From Anas platyrhynchos (taxonomy: Eukaryota; Chordata; Aves; Anseriformes; Anatidae), in assembly GCF_047663525.1 (NCBI RefSeq), contig NC_092597.1, positions 22,212,001 through 22,276,000 on the forward strand: a stretch of 64,000 nt of DNA. The letters are read 5' to 3'. Every line of letters starts with the position of its first letter. Positions within the stretch are counted from its first letter, which is position 1. The position numbers and the translations under genes are program-made. Shown here piece by piece: positions 41,433-54,383 of this stretch. The notes beneath the pieces were generated by a model. That model worked only from the letters and a program-made list of their open reading frames with translations. It had not been told where the DNA came from and made no database searches.

Positions 41433-44400
41433 TTTATTTTTATACGGTGCTTTCAATTTATTTTGGGCAAGCTGTGCATGGTTACCTTAATCTAGAAATA
41501 TTAAAATCCCTGTCTTAATATTTAGTTTCACAAAAGCAAGGTTCTCGGAACAGAAGCTTGTTTCATTGCTAAATCATATTTGGAGCAGTGTAGAGTTGGT
41601 TATATGCCTCTGTCCGTTCTGTTTGCTAGGTGGGATTTTCTGGGAAGTCTCATATTCCATGTGATCAACCATTCATTTTTTTTCTATTGAACCAGACCAG
41701 ATAGATAAGACCTATCTTGTCTGTAGATTAGTTCTCTTAAGAGCTGCTGCAGCATTATTTGCTCAATTTATTCCCTTTTCTTAGCTTCATGTTGTCACAG
41801 AAATACTGTAAGCCTAAAAAGAAAAAAAAAAATAATTACAGGACATGCCCTCTTTTGCATGTACTTCTGGCTCTTTAGATATTTCAGGGGATTCGTGTCT
41901 TTTCAAACACTCATGTCTGAAAGTTAAAACTAAAGTCGTGTTGAATTCATGAGGTTTACATCAAGGTGACAGGAGCTTGACATGCTTGAGTGTGACTCAT
42001 TCAGAAAGAAACCAAATTTAAAAAAAAAAAAGTTGTTATATAACATGGATTAAAATGTTTCTGAAGAAGCATCTGTTAAAGCAGATGCTGCAGTATTCCT
42101 CTTTCATTGCCATTGGTGCAACAATTAATCTGCCTCTGACAGGTTTTCTGGAACGCGTGATCCTCCAAGAAACCCGTGCCTGTAAATGCGAGTCAAAAGC
42201 TGGAAACAGCAGTAAGGTGGGAGTTGGAATTCTCTACAGAAAGCCCCTTTGTCTCTGACCACAGATTCAAGGGTGCAACTTATGCTGCAGTAATTTTAAA
42301 ACTTTTGAGAAATTTCTTTGGAAGTTCTTGTAACTTCCTCACGTCCTTTCCTGTTTTTGAACCTGCTCTGGCATCAAAATAGCAAAGCTTTATCTATATC
42401 CCAGTGTGGGTCCAAAGAAAGATCCTCTGAAATCACTTCAGAATTTACCAAAAATACCATTCCGCTCTTGTGCAGTGTTTAAATTATTCAGAGAGCAAAA
42501 CCCTTTGATCAGAGTGGTGTGCACCGTGTAGCTTTGCATGCATTTCCAAAGTGACATGGAGCAAAGCAATGTTATTGCTGGGTGGCATTAATGCTGGTAG
42601 CTGGAATATCAGTTTCCACCTAGCAGTGTCTTACATGTTAGCATCGGGGATAATCTGTAGGGCAATTTGTACGTCTCTTGCCAACAATTTTAGATTATGC
42701 CTCATGTGAGATCTGTTGCTGTTAGTCACTGGTGGCAGGTGGTAATTTCAGTTCTAAAGCACATGCCGACAGTGAAGAGTTTGTGTTTTACAGGGAGTTT
42801 GAGATGGCATGCACTCAGAAACCCACTAGATGGGGCTCACTGCATCTCTTAAGGGGAAAAAGCAGGTCAGCTCGGCAAAAGATCTTGAAAAATCCGATTC
42901 AGAATGTCTTCAGCCAGTTGTTTGATACCAAATAATTCCTAAACAGTGAGGTAGCCAGGATACCTATAGCTTTTTAATTTAATTTTCTCAGAGTTCTTTT
43001 CTATACAAGAGGTTTTCAAAGATTAAGCAGTTCCTCATAGCTTAACAGTTAATTGTCCTATCTCAAAATGTGCATGGCTTTACCCCAGTTGTTTTTATGG
43101 AGGAAAAGAGACTAAGATTAATTTATTTTTTATGGAGGAAATCTTTGACGTGCTATTTTTGACATGGTAGAGAAGCTTTAAAGGGAATTGGTGTTCCCCA
43201 GGCAGCCGTTAGCCAAAATATCTCTCTGGAAACTTTGCCTTCACCTAGCTCTGTAGGGATTTAACCCAGTAGGTAATGAAAATCTGATTATTTTTGCAGA
43301 ACAGACAAAACAAAAATGGGGCATTCACTGATGAGGTGTGGAATAGCATGTCAAGGTTGGCTCTGGAACATAGGCAGGGTGATTCAATCCCCAGGACCAC
43401 TGCTGAGGTCAAGCACAGTCACCCTGGCAATTGGAAAGTGATACTAATGAAATAAAACAGCTGTCCTCCTCTCAGAGAGAGGAAACATAGCAGAGGTATT
43501 CATAGACCCAACATCCGCTACGGCTCAGTTTAAGATCAGTGAAGCCAAATTGCTGGTAGAACTGCAAAACTTTTGGATACCAGAAGGGTTCTGGTGTTGG
43601 ATGGGGATGATTTCATCTTGAATTTCAAGTGAATGTTAAGGGGAATGATGTTTCCTAGCATGCTGATGACTAGCAGTTGGATGCATCTGTTCTATAACCA
43701 AACCCTACTACTCCCCCTGCTTCCTTGGAAACTTTATTCCTGTCTTCTGCTGAATAAATTTCAAAAAGTGTAGGTGATTAATCAAAGGAACACTCAAGAC
43801 TTAAAATTGTTGTTTGTAAAATCCATGAACAATGTGAAGGTTGAGGCTAGATGGGAATCTCACTTCTTGTGTTTATCTGAACTGCTGACAGCCTGGTAGC
43901 TTCTGGGAGGCAGAATTTTCTCTTTCTTAAAAACAAGGGGAGGGATAGGTCATCAGGGTTGGAAACCAAGTAACCTTAATGGAAGTTTCTGTGCCATTAG
44001 CCCCAAACTTACTGATGTTTAGGAGCCAGGTCTCCTGCTCCAGACTGCTTCTCGAGGTTGGTGGTCTGAAAGTTAATGCACAGGGAGGAGCTGAGTTACA
44101 GCCTCCCTGCATTCCTGGGGCTGATGCTCTCCTTTGATATGTGGGAGTGTGCCTGAGGTTTCAGGTTGCAGAGGGGACACTGCAGAGCACTGACCATAAA
44201 CACAGCGCCAAGGAGCTGGAAGTCAGAACTCACTACAGCATAAAACTTGTGCGAGGGGTGGACGCTAGGATCTGTTGTAGCTTTTCTCCTAGAAAAAAAA
44301 ACTCTTGATGCCTTTGGCATGGTGACTTATCAGTGGTGAAGAAGTGTTAGCACCGAGTGGTGTTTTTTGGCTGGTTTTCTCTTAATAGCATGTCAGTGCC

Positions 44401-46279
44401 TACGTTGGAAACCTCTGTCTTGCTTTGCATCCAATGCACTCTGCCAGCAGCCTCCTCTGAGAGCTCAGGGGCTCTGAGCGCAGAGAAATTTGTTTCTCCA
44501 AGTCGGCGTTTAGCTGCAGTGGGGGACTGTTTGGGGAAACTTGGAGAGCTTCTTGCTGTTTGATGGATGGGCAGGATTTCAGGCCGTAGGTCTGTGACCA
44601 TTTAATTGCTGCTAAACAGAAATTTCTCCCCAAGAGACAGAGCCCTGAACTCTGCTGTTTGGTTCTGCTCGGCACCCGTGCGGTGCAGGGACCAGCCCCT
44701 GAGCCTGCTTTCCTCTGTGGAACTCCTGGGTTGGTCTGTAGAAGTCATTTGTGTTACTTCACCCTCGAAGTGATGAAACCAGGGCCAGGATTTGGCCGGC
44801 TGGCTGCGGAGGAGGAGGGGAGCGGAGAGAAGAGGCATTTCTCTGCAAGTCTGCAGTGCAAGCCAAGAGCTCTGTGGGAAGGTCCGAGCTAATGCTCCCC
44901 ACTGGCTGCCTTGGCCCAAGCCCGCGCCAAGCTCTTGCAGCAGACTAGACACAAAAGAAAACACACGCAGTCTAAATTCATTGGTATGAGAAGGATGTGC
45001 CAGAGTATTCCACAGCGCTTCTTTTCTCGTTTCTCTGAGATAATTGTCAATTTACATAAAAACATGGATTATAAGGTGTTTTTTTTCTTTTCAACCATAG
45101 TTCAGGCTGCGTTGGCACTGCACTGTGTTTAATACCTGAGAACCTGTCCAGAGCTTGCTAAAGGCTATTGAAACATTCACCAGACCCTTCATGAGCTGTA
45201 GGTAAGACACAGAAGAGATCTGTAGCAGAATTGTCTCAGAACTGGAGCGGATTGAGTGATAAGAGAGAGGGCAATCCACACTGGAGCATGTTTGAATTCA
45301 GCTTTAATTCAGGAACACTGGGCACGTTTTTGTGGTCTCTCAGTGAAGATTTCAGTGTTGGAAGCTTGTCTGCACCCAAAAAGTTTATTGACAGGAGTAC
45401 ATTTGGGTGTAAACACAGTGTGTTCTGTGCTGGAGAGGTCCTCAATTGCTCTCTGGAAGTAGTGGGGGGGGAGGCTGTAGGGTTTGGTAGGGCAGTGATG
45501 GGTCACTGTGTCTGACCCCTTCTGTGGCCATCTGTGCTTTCAGCTAGGAGCAGCTTTTTATCCAGCAGTGCTGCTGAACGTGGAGGGGAACGGAACTGTT
45601 TCTGTCCCTCCTAGCCATGCTTCCACGTTCCCTGACTTGCTGTCATCCTTAAAGCCCTTTCCCCCCCCATATGGTCCCCCCTCTGGGAGCCCAGCTGCTC
45701 CCTTCTAGTGCTCATCCCTGCTGCTCTGCACCCCCTAACAGTCGCTGCCTCTCCACATCTCTCAATTCTGGTGCTGCTTGCGGGTCAGAGACTGGAGATT
45801 CCCTGAATGCAGCGTGCTGTGGCAAAGCCCCGGACTAAAGGGAGCAGCAGCTACCCACCAAACCCCTTTCCCATACCCAGGATCAGTCTTGCATTGAAAA
45901 GCTTTGACCTATTTGTTGAAAAGAAACTCTGCAGATTATTCTGTCAGCTCTACGCATGGTTTATTTACTTGGGCATGTCAAACACAAAGGGAGTACAGCA
46001 CTGTCAGAATTACAAAATGACTTTTTATTAATCTACCCTATTGTAGAGCAAGGATTTTCTTCTCAAATAATGCAAGAAGCAAGAGAGAGCCATAATTTTA
46101 TCCATGTGGAGCCTACAAATCCACATGGCTTCCCTGTGCTGTCAAGCATGTGAGTTCTTAGAAATGCAGCTGCCGGTAGTTTAGCTTGAATACAGTCATC
46201 TAAAACAAGCTAGAAATAAATAAAATACTTACATTTCAAGTACAAAACCTTGCAGTTGAATTCAGCATGAGGAAATCAG
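41433..46279. other. MTFMT-CILP intergenic region spanning a synteny break
   Basis: About 4.8 kb between the converging ends of MTFMT and CILP. No coding exon was recognised on either strand, and no remnant of SPG21, the human neighbour of MTFMT, was seen. Short frames are unremarkable. There are a few A/T runs and no obvious large repeat. Confidence 0.5.
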
Positions 46280-46285
46280 TTTATT
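46280..46285 (-). terminator. CILP: Candidate CILP poly(A) signal
   Basis: TTTATT on the plus strand reads AATAAA on the CILP strand, 399 bases past the stop. Two further TTTATT matches lie nearer 45960 and 46023 and cannot be excluded. Confidence 0.45.
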
Positions 46286-46683
46286 CCTTTTCATGTTATC
46301 AACTACTGTACAGGTACTTGGGCTGGCAAAGTCTGCAGATGCAGACCAGGAGAATGTCTTATGTACACGTCTTAAGTGAGTTGTGTTTAATCCTCTCTTT
46401 AGGCTACCGTGAAGCTTTTTAAAGTCAGGCAGAACTTTTTTTTTTTTTGGATGCTTTTAATAAGGCGGAAACCCACTACAACTACTGGCCCCCAATTTTG
46501 GCCTTATCTTTCCTTTCTGGTGCAATGTAAAAAGAAAAAAAAAAAAAAAAAAAGAGGCACCGTAATCGCTTCTCAGAAATAATGACATCTACCTGCTTTG
46601 AGTGAAGTTACTTGCAGGTGGATGTTCCTTTCAGGCTATCTTGAATCAAATGTGATTGACTTTACTGAGACTCCTGTACAGCT

Positions 46684-49600
46684 CTAGTACGGGGAAGGCC
46701 GTTGACCTCTCATCGGGACCCTGCTTTGGGGGATTTGGCGGCTCCCCAGCGGCCTTTGAAACGCGGGACTCTCCCTCGGGGGCGGTGGCACCACTATGGA
46801 CTGCTGGCCCGAGTTCCTCTGGGCCTCGAAGATGCTTTGCTCGGCTGCGCTCCTCTCCGAACAGGTGAAAGTCAACGCAACGCCGATATCGCTCTTCATG
46901 ATTCTGGAGGTGCCGTCGGACGTGCCATCGAAACACCTGCCCAGAGCGATCTCCTTGGCAATCCTCGGGTCCTGGTCGGTGACGGTGTAGATGCCGTAGT
47001 TGTGCCCCAGCGGGTCGAGAGGCGCCAGCATCGTGTACTCACTGGAATCGTTGTTGGTGGCCATGGGGAGGTGGTTCACCAGGTACTCGTGGAGCATGCT
47101 GTTCACGCTCTCGCGGCGGCAGCTCCCCTGGGGGACAACCTTGACGAGCGTGCGGTCCACGCGGTCCTGGTCGAAGAGCATCCCGCTGCACTTGAACTCC
47201 AGGCAGGCCGCCGACACGTCCCGCTGCTCCGAGTCACGGATGCTGCGCACGTCCCTGATGCCGTAGAGCTTGCCGATGGTCCGTGGATGCGTCCCGCCCA
47301 TGTTGCGAGACCTGATGTTGACTTCCTGGGGCCCGTTAATTTTCACTTTAATGTAGCAGGCCCTGAATTCCATGGGCTTAGGCCACCACGCCAGGTAGTC
47401 GTCGGTCCAGCTCATGAGGTCGTCCTCGCTGAAGGGGACGGTGTTGTAGTCGTACCGGTCTCCCTCTATCCTGTAAAACCTGAAGTGGGCGGCGCTGTAT
47501 GGAGCTTCCTCGCATTCTTTTAGGTTTTCGTAGGCATAAATAGGGCCGTTGTTCTCATCGGCGGAATTGGGGCTCGGCTTGGCCATGTTAATGCTGAAAG
47601 CGGTTTTCTTGGTGTTCGAGTCCTCGTGGTCTGTTCTCCTGTAGTTGAGCTTGTTGAGATATGGCTGTGGGACCCCAATAGCATTGGGGTTAAGTTTGGG
47701 AGCGGAGGCCACGGCTTCAAGCTCTTCACCCCCCAAGCTTGCCAAAATATAAGCTGCATAGGCCTCTGGGTTTTGCTCGTCGCAGAAAGCTGGCACGCAG
47801 GCGCCGTTGGGACCAGTGACCACGCTGTCGAAACGACCCCACGCCCTGGGGTTGGAGGAGAATCCTGGTTCTGGCTCCGTGTTTATAACAGAAATCACTA
47901 CCCCTTGGATCTGCTCACTTGGCAGAAATCTCTCACTTCGGTACGCTCGCACTTTGACGTAGCACCGCCTGCTCTCTGGGACGTCCAGGTTGAAAAGCCG
48001 CCGTTCTTTGATCTCCATGTTTCCCACCAGAAAGGTTCTCTCCTCTCTTTTGCGCCGCCTGCTTTTCTCCAGGTTGAAGTCCCCTTCTTCCTCCCATAAT
48101 CCTGTCTCGGGGTTCAGCGACCAAAGCTTCATCTCTTGCAGGTGCTCGGGCATTTTGATCTGAGCAGCATCCAAATGAACCTTCACCTCCTCTGCGTTAA
48201 GGGACTCGGTGCCCCGTTCATCGGTGAAGTCCACGGAAAACATGCCGTACGTGCGGAGCGGGAACACGTCTCCCTCCTCATCTACAAAATTCAGGTCGCT
48301 TTGTGTCACAGGAGCTGCTGAGATGTTTCTTGGGTCCAGAAACGTCACGCTGGCTTTCACTTTGCCTCTGTAAAGTTCTCCGTTCTTCCTGTAAAACGAG
48401 TCAGGAGGAATTTCTAATTCGGCAATCGGATCATCGTCTTCCATTTCTCCCAAAGAAATCACGTTGGTTTCAGTGGATTCCAGCGTAACAGGGGCTTTCT
48501 TTCTGAGTAACTTAATCTCGTGAAACACAGCGCCTCCGTTTTCCTTGAAGGGCAGAACCTTCGTTGTGTTCACGAACTTCTGCAGCCGATCCACGAAAGT
48601 CAGAACCAGCCTCTCGGTGTCCGCGGGGATGGGGATGGAGAAGGTTCCCTTGTAGCCGGTCATGCTCACTCTCTTGTTCCCCATGTAGATGTGGCCAAAT
48701 CTCAGCGGCTCGCCGTTATCTGCAGCCGTGGCCCTGCCTCGAACAGTTATTCTGGTCTCGGTGCATTTCTTGCAGCCGCATTCTACGGTGACCTTGGTGG
48801 GCAGCGTGTACCCATCGCACGAGATCTCTCTCGTTTCCATCTTGGCTGCCCCGCAGCAGTAGGCAACGTTGTCCTTACACCGCAGTCCTTTATCCAGCTT
48901 CCCAACGCAGGTCTTCGCTGGGCATTTGCCCACGTCATAGTAGAACGAATTGGTTGCCTTCTGGAAACAGTCGTGGGGAAGACGGATGAGGTGGCTTTGG
49001 GGCTGGGGGTTGCAGGCTGCCTCTTGCCTTCCTGTTGGATAGGATTTCTTAATGAGCAGCAGGAAATCATTGTACGTGGTCTGAAGCCCTCAGAGCTAAA
49101 ACATTGCTTCCCACCGCAGGTTTTTGCAGCGATAAAGCATACGGTCTGCAGAATTTTGTTTAGCTGAGTTCATCTGGCCTTTGTTTCAGTGGAGCAGGTG
49201 CTCAGCTGTAACTCGAGGTAGGTGATTAAGAGCTGTGCTGGTTGCAGGAGTGTCCCAGCTCCTGCTTCCCTGCCACTGCCATCAAACAGCCTCAGCTGGA
49301 TGTTCTGCAGCTGCCCTGGCTTTTTGGCTACGGACGGACCTAGGTGGGTCCCAAGATTTCAAAATAAATAAATAAAAAATTCCCACACCAGGCAGCAGTT
49401 ACAGTGAGAAATGAGTGTGCCCAGCAAACGGAGTTTGGCAGCTCATCCGAAATCCAGAGCTCCGGTCTGTGGAGAGCATCTGGCTGATAACCAGCTCTCT
49501 CAGGCTTAGCCGCTAGCGGATGCGTGAGATAAAGGCTGAATATTTTTCCTGTGCCTTTTCTTTCCCATGTGTGTGACAATTTCTGAGCACTGGTTTCTGC

Positions 49601-52600
49601 ACCCCACTGCCTCCCCAGCTGTTTTGGAGCGCATCGTGTGCGTTTTTCTTACCTATTACAGAAAGCTTGGCAGACTGGGACTTTGCTGAACCCCCATCGC
49701 TGCTGGCCTTGCAGAAATACTCTCCCGCCTGGCCTCTGTTGAGGTTCTTCAGAACGAGGTTGTTTTTATATTTGTATATGGAGGGATCCAGCAGTGAGCC
49801 GTTGTGGTACCTGCCAGGAAGAGGCAGAGAGTTAATGGGATGGAGACTGATTAAATGACTGGTACAAAGCAAAGGCTGGACCTGCCCACTCTGCGTGCTG
49901 CAGTGTGGATTTTGCCAGACCTTTTCCATCAGCTTCACCTCTCGTATCACAGAGCAGCTTCGTCCCAGGAGCTGCCCTTTCAGTATTGCGGTCACACTTA
50001 AAACCATCTCTCCACTGCGTTGTATGGGGTGCTAGTCAGGCTACAAATCCTTACAGGGACTTCACCTTAAAACAGTTCCAGACACAGCTGCCAGTCACAC
50101 CTGGTGAGGTTTCTCAAACCCCTATTTGAGTGTTTTTTCCATTAAGTCCCTATGTGGATTACGTTACTGCACCTGTGAGAAATGCCAACTCTGCAAATCT
50201 CCAGGAACCCATCAGTTGTAGCGGTGGTTTCTCTGTGTATTTAAGCACACTGTTTTATAGCTTTAAAAAAAAAAAAAAAAAACAACAATGCCTTGATGTA
50301 GGACAGTAAGGAGGTAAAAATCAAGTCTCTGGACCGGCTGAGACTTTTCCCTTCCCTGAGGGTATGGGATCAAACTCAGGTTCCTTACCAGAGGTAGCGG
50401 TCGGGGGCTGGAGTCCCCACGGCATCACAGCAGAGTGCCACGCTCTGCCCCACTCTCCTCGCCTTGTCGTCGGGACTCTTGACGATGTAGGGTTTGCCTG
50501 CGGGACAAGGAAAGGCCACCTCATTAGTCTTATTTCTGATAACTGCATAACGCCTCCTGCTCTCAGCTGTGCCGGACTTTCCCCATCTCTTCAGGGCTAC
50601 CTGATCTTTGCAGCCGCACTTGGAGCGCCAGGTTTCTTCTGTTGGTCTCGGGCACGGTGACAGCAGCCGTGGCGTATTTGGCTTTCTTTATTTTGAGGGT
50701 GTTTTTGCCATCGGGACAGACCCCGGGGATCCTAAAAGTGCCCTTGTTGTCGGCTGTCGTCAACAGCTTGAGTTTCTTGGCTTGCAGGTAGACCCGGGCA
50801 TCGGCAGCGGGCGAGCCATCCTCGAGGGAAACCTTTCCATGCAGGGTGACATCCTCACACATGCAGGCGTCGCAGTCGGCGTTCACCCGGCCCATGGGGC
50901 AGGTGATGTTACAGGCTGGAGGGGAGACAAGCAGGTCAGAAAGCAGCCCCAGGCCCCATCCCGCTCACAGCACGGTCTCGTGCCTGCTTTTAATTTAGAT
51001 GCAATAAGGCAGATAGGGCATAAGGAATAAATTGTGTCCCAAGCATATTTTTTTTTTACCGATTATCAACAGCTGTGCATTAGAAACACGGGGGTGGCGT
51101 AGTGCTGAACCTCACAATTAGCAGAAAGCAGCCACGTGGATATAATTACAGCTAGCAACTTTTATTTACCGTCCCCAAAGGGCTGAATTTCGGGGAAACC
51201 TGAACCCAGATCTGCACGTGAGCTCTTAGCTGAACCCTGGCAAAATCACAAATCCAAAAGCCTTCAACTTTGTAGGTTTCTGTTACCAACTCACCTAAAT
51301 GTCACAGCCTTGGTGTATTTTGAAAGCTGTCTCCCCTTACTCAACAGTATCCTGACTTGTTCAGGACACAGGTAATTTGCTAAACGAGCATTATCTGATA
51401 GGTCTAATGAGTGGTCTCCCAAACACTGATTCTGGAATGTTGTCATTGCCTATAGCAGTTAATCCTAAATAATTCCCATTTCTTCCCTTTTGCAAGGGTT
51501 CAGGTCATTCCTTTATGATCGCATCCCTCAGAACTCTGGCAAGGAGAAAAATGGAAAAAAGGCCACGGAGGGAGAAAAACACCCGTGAAGCGGTGAGATC
51601 AGGAGGTAATTGATGTTATAGGAGCACCTGAGCAAACGTGTCCGACGCAGAGCCGCCCTTCCTCGGTTGCTTCGTTACAGTGCACGCCCCAGAGGCGCTC
51701 AGCTAGGCAGGATCTGGTACGCTTCTGCACACCGGTTTGGCCACACTTTGCCGAGCACTCGCTCCATTTGGACCACGGAGACAAAAACCTTTTCGAGTCT
51801 TGCACCAGCGGACCTTGAATAACATCACGGGTGTGTTACTGACACGCACGTTACAATTTGGCTGCCCCAAAACAGGCAGAGGCAGCTTTCTTAACAGCTT
51901 CTACATAGCTCCGAGTATGTGCTTGTATTTGGATATCACCACATGGATTAAACAAACTCAAAGCATGGTCAGGGAGCTGGGAAATAAAGCACGAGAAGGC
52001 GCCTGAATGCTTCTGACTTAATTCCCTGCAGGCTGCCGAATTCGGGATGATTAAGATAAACTCAAGGGGTGCAGAGTGCACGCAGCTCATGCTTAGTTTT
52101 GAATAACTTTGGCTTAAAGGAAATCAAACGCACATTGGCATTTAAATGCTGTCCGAGGGGCAGCGCCCGCCTGCATTTCAAATGTGGTTAAATAAAAAAA
52201 ACAACAACAAAAAAAGGGTAAAATTGTTGGTATGCTCGTATTGAATGTCTTTAAGCCTGCTCCAGCAGATGTTCTCTACAGGGGAAGCGTGTGCCTTGTT
52301 GAGAGCCCCAGCTTTGCTGGCTGCAAAACAGAAGCCTGAGCACGCTGAGCATTTTGGGGACCAGCTGATTCGTAAAACACAAAGGGGTTTACGGAAAGTT
52401 TAGCTTGCGGTTAGATGTTTAAAGGAGTTTCTTTAAAAGGCTGCTAGATGGTATTAGTCTAAGCTGCCTGAATGGATGAGATCCACTCCAAGCGTGTGGT
52501 TTGGGCTTATTTTTAAATGACAATGTTCTAATAATGTTTACGAGGATGCACTGAGGATGTGACTGAAGTTCCTAAAAATGAGGTCTCTTGGAAACGCGTG

Positions 52601-54317
52601 CGGGTACCACGTCATCTCCCACACCTACACTTCTTCCAGCTTTGTTGTAACCCAGGTTAGGTTACTTGCTAGAGAGACAGACGGGCTGAATTGTTCGAAA
52701 ATGAAACTGGGACGTACTGTGTCTGGCGTAGGCGAAGGTCGGGGCTCCCCGGCGAGAGCTGCTCCTCGTACCTGCGGGCAGAGGACGTGCGCTGTGACCC
52801 TCGTGGCTGCACTGAGCCCAGCTGGACAGCCCAGGGAGTCCTTGCACACCGACTCCCAAGAGGTAAAAACAGAGCTGCTGGCTCCCTGCTCACAGCCAAG
52901 GGCAGGTGCTGCTTTGGCGTTGGCCGAAACCTCAAGGTTTTGCTTTATTTCTCCCCAGAGCAGCACAATTTAACACCTGCTCTGCGAGCTCCAGCCGCGG
53001 CACGACTGGGGACCATCCATTTGGAGGAGAAATTTGGGAAGCCACAGTTTCCCTGACAGCTTCCCTAAAAACCCCTCTCAGCTCGCAGAAGGGAGAGGTG
53101 CAAACCCTCTGCCTGGCCGCCCATGTCCGTATTTTCTGAGCTTCCAATCTCCCCTCCATCCACGGCTCAGCCCCAAGGGAGTGGGATGGGAGAATGGGAA
53201 GCCCCCGAGCCCCCACCCTGGGATGCAGGACAGACGGACGGGCCGCTGGGGGGACAGACGCCTGCCGTGGGGTGGGAGGGCTGGGTGTAACGCGCCGTGC
53301 CCTCGCTGCGCCGTCCCCAGCCTCCTGGGCCGGGCTGTGGTCATGCACTTGACCTTCAGCTTTCCAGGAGAGGAGCCAGCGGCGTGTGTCAGCGAGAGCC
53401 CAAACCCGACAGGAGGTCACGAGTGATTAGCATTTATTCCATTGCCTCAATGTCCCACCTACTCCCATGAACTGATTTGGTTTAAAATTCAGGTTTGGGG
53501 AAAACAAAAATACGCGCAAATATCATTTTTCCCAGCAAGGGAAAGGCACCCGAGGTGGGACACAACTCACTCTCTAAGCTGAGCATCACCAGCGGGCTGA
53601 AGGTTTTCTGTCCTATCTGGATCCTGCCGAGGTTTTGCCTCAGAAGCCTTTGACCTAGGGGTCAACAAATTAACAAATTGGAGATTAAAACAGATGAATA
53701 ATAAGTTAATTAGATGTGAGTGGCCGGGCATGGCTTGGCCGTGCTCAGAGCCCTCCCCGTGTCCCTCCTGCTGGGATTTCCCCCGGTGCTGTCGCATTTC
53801 AGGCTCGCTGCCCTTTGTGTTGGAGCAGCTATGACCAAATCATCTTTTTATATCTGGAGGCATAAAGCACATCCTGCCTTTCCCTACATGGGGGAGAAAC
53901 GAACCTGAGGGGATGAGCTCGGCCTTAAACCGAGGAGCTGAGCCCAAAGCTGCCCAGCACAGGACGGGCTTTTTGGGCACGTCCCCGCTAAGCACTGACC
54001 CTCCCTGTTCTTATCCCCTGGGCATCCGGCCAGAGCACTTCAGGGCGAAATTCTTGTATAGCCTCGGAAAACAAATCCAAAGAGCCTGCGAGCACGTTTC
54101 TCTGCAAAACCCTCCCGAGCAGAGCGGGCAGGGTCCTGATGGCTCTGGAGAGGAGGATGCGGTGCCCGCCCTCGCCGTGCCCACCCATGGCATTGCCCGT
54201 GTCCCCTGGCCGGGGACAGCACGGGGACAGGACTAGCAAGGGGTGACCTTCACCTAGACCAGCCGAGGCTCCCAGGAGGAGCAGCAGCAGCAGCAGCCAT
54301 CCTCTCGCAGTGACCAT
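46684..54317 (-). CDS. CILP: CILP, cartilage intermediate layer protein 1
   Basis: A secreted cartilage matrix glycoprotein that in human binds TGF-beta1 and dampens IGF-1. Coding exons found (minus strand): 54254-54317, 53571-53654, 51628-51813, 50601-50915, 50389-50497, 49653-49810 and 46684-49031. Phases 1, 1, 1, 1, 2, 1 close to 1087 aa (human 1184). Residues 1-21 are a leucine-rich signal peptide. Exon 2 gives QRLLRQNLGRIQIGQKTFSP, matching the human segment. Residues 50-112 are a thrombospondin type 1 repeat (SPWSKWSECSAKCGQTG), 112-217 hold CPMGRVNADCDACMCEDV and a carboxypeptidase-regulatory-like fold, and 217-306 an Ig domain (LWYHNGSLLDPS, GEYFCKA). The last exon has FYYDVGKCP and the furin-type site RRRKR (630-634) where the precursor is cut. 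The WxxW domain expected between exons 2 and 3 was not found. Confidence 0.93.
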
Positions 54318-54383
54318 GGTGGTGTCCGGAGCTGACCGGGGGCTTCCTGGAGTACCCGCAGCCGTCCTGCGCCTTCCCCAGAC

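Noticed and set aside
46702-47523. Long plus-strand frame opposite the CILP last exon
   Set aside because: Antisense shadow of a 2.3 kb coding exon with no family resemblance.
48784-48933. Start of CILP at the GTG at 48933
   Set aside because: This is an internal valine codon. The exon continues upstream to an acceptor at 49032, and six further coding exons join in frame.
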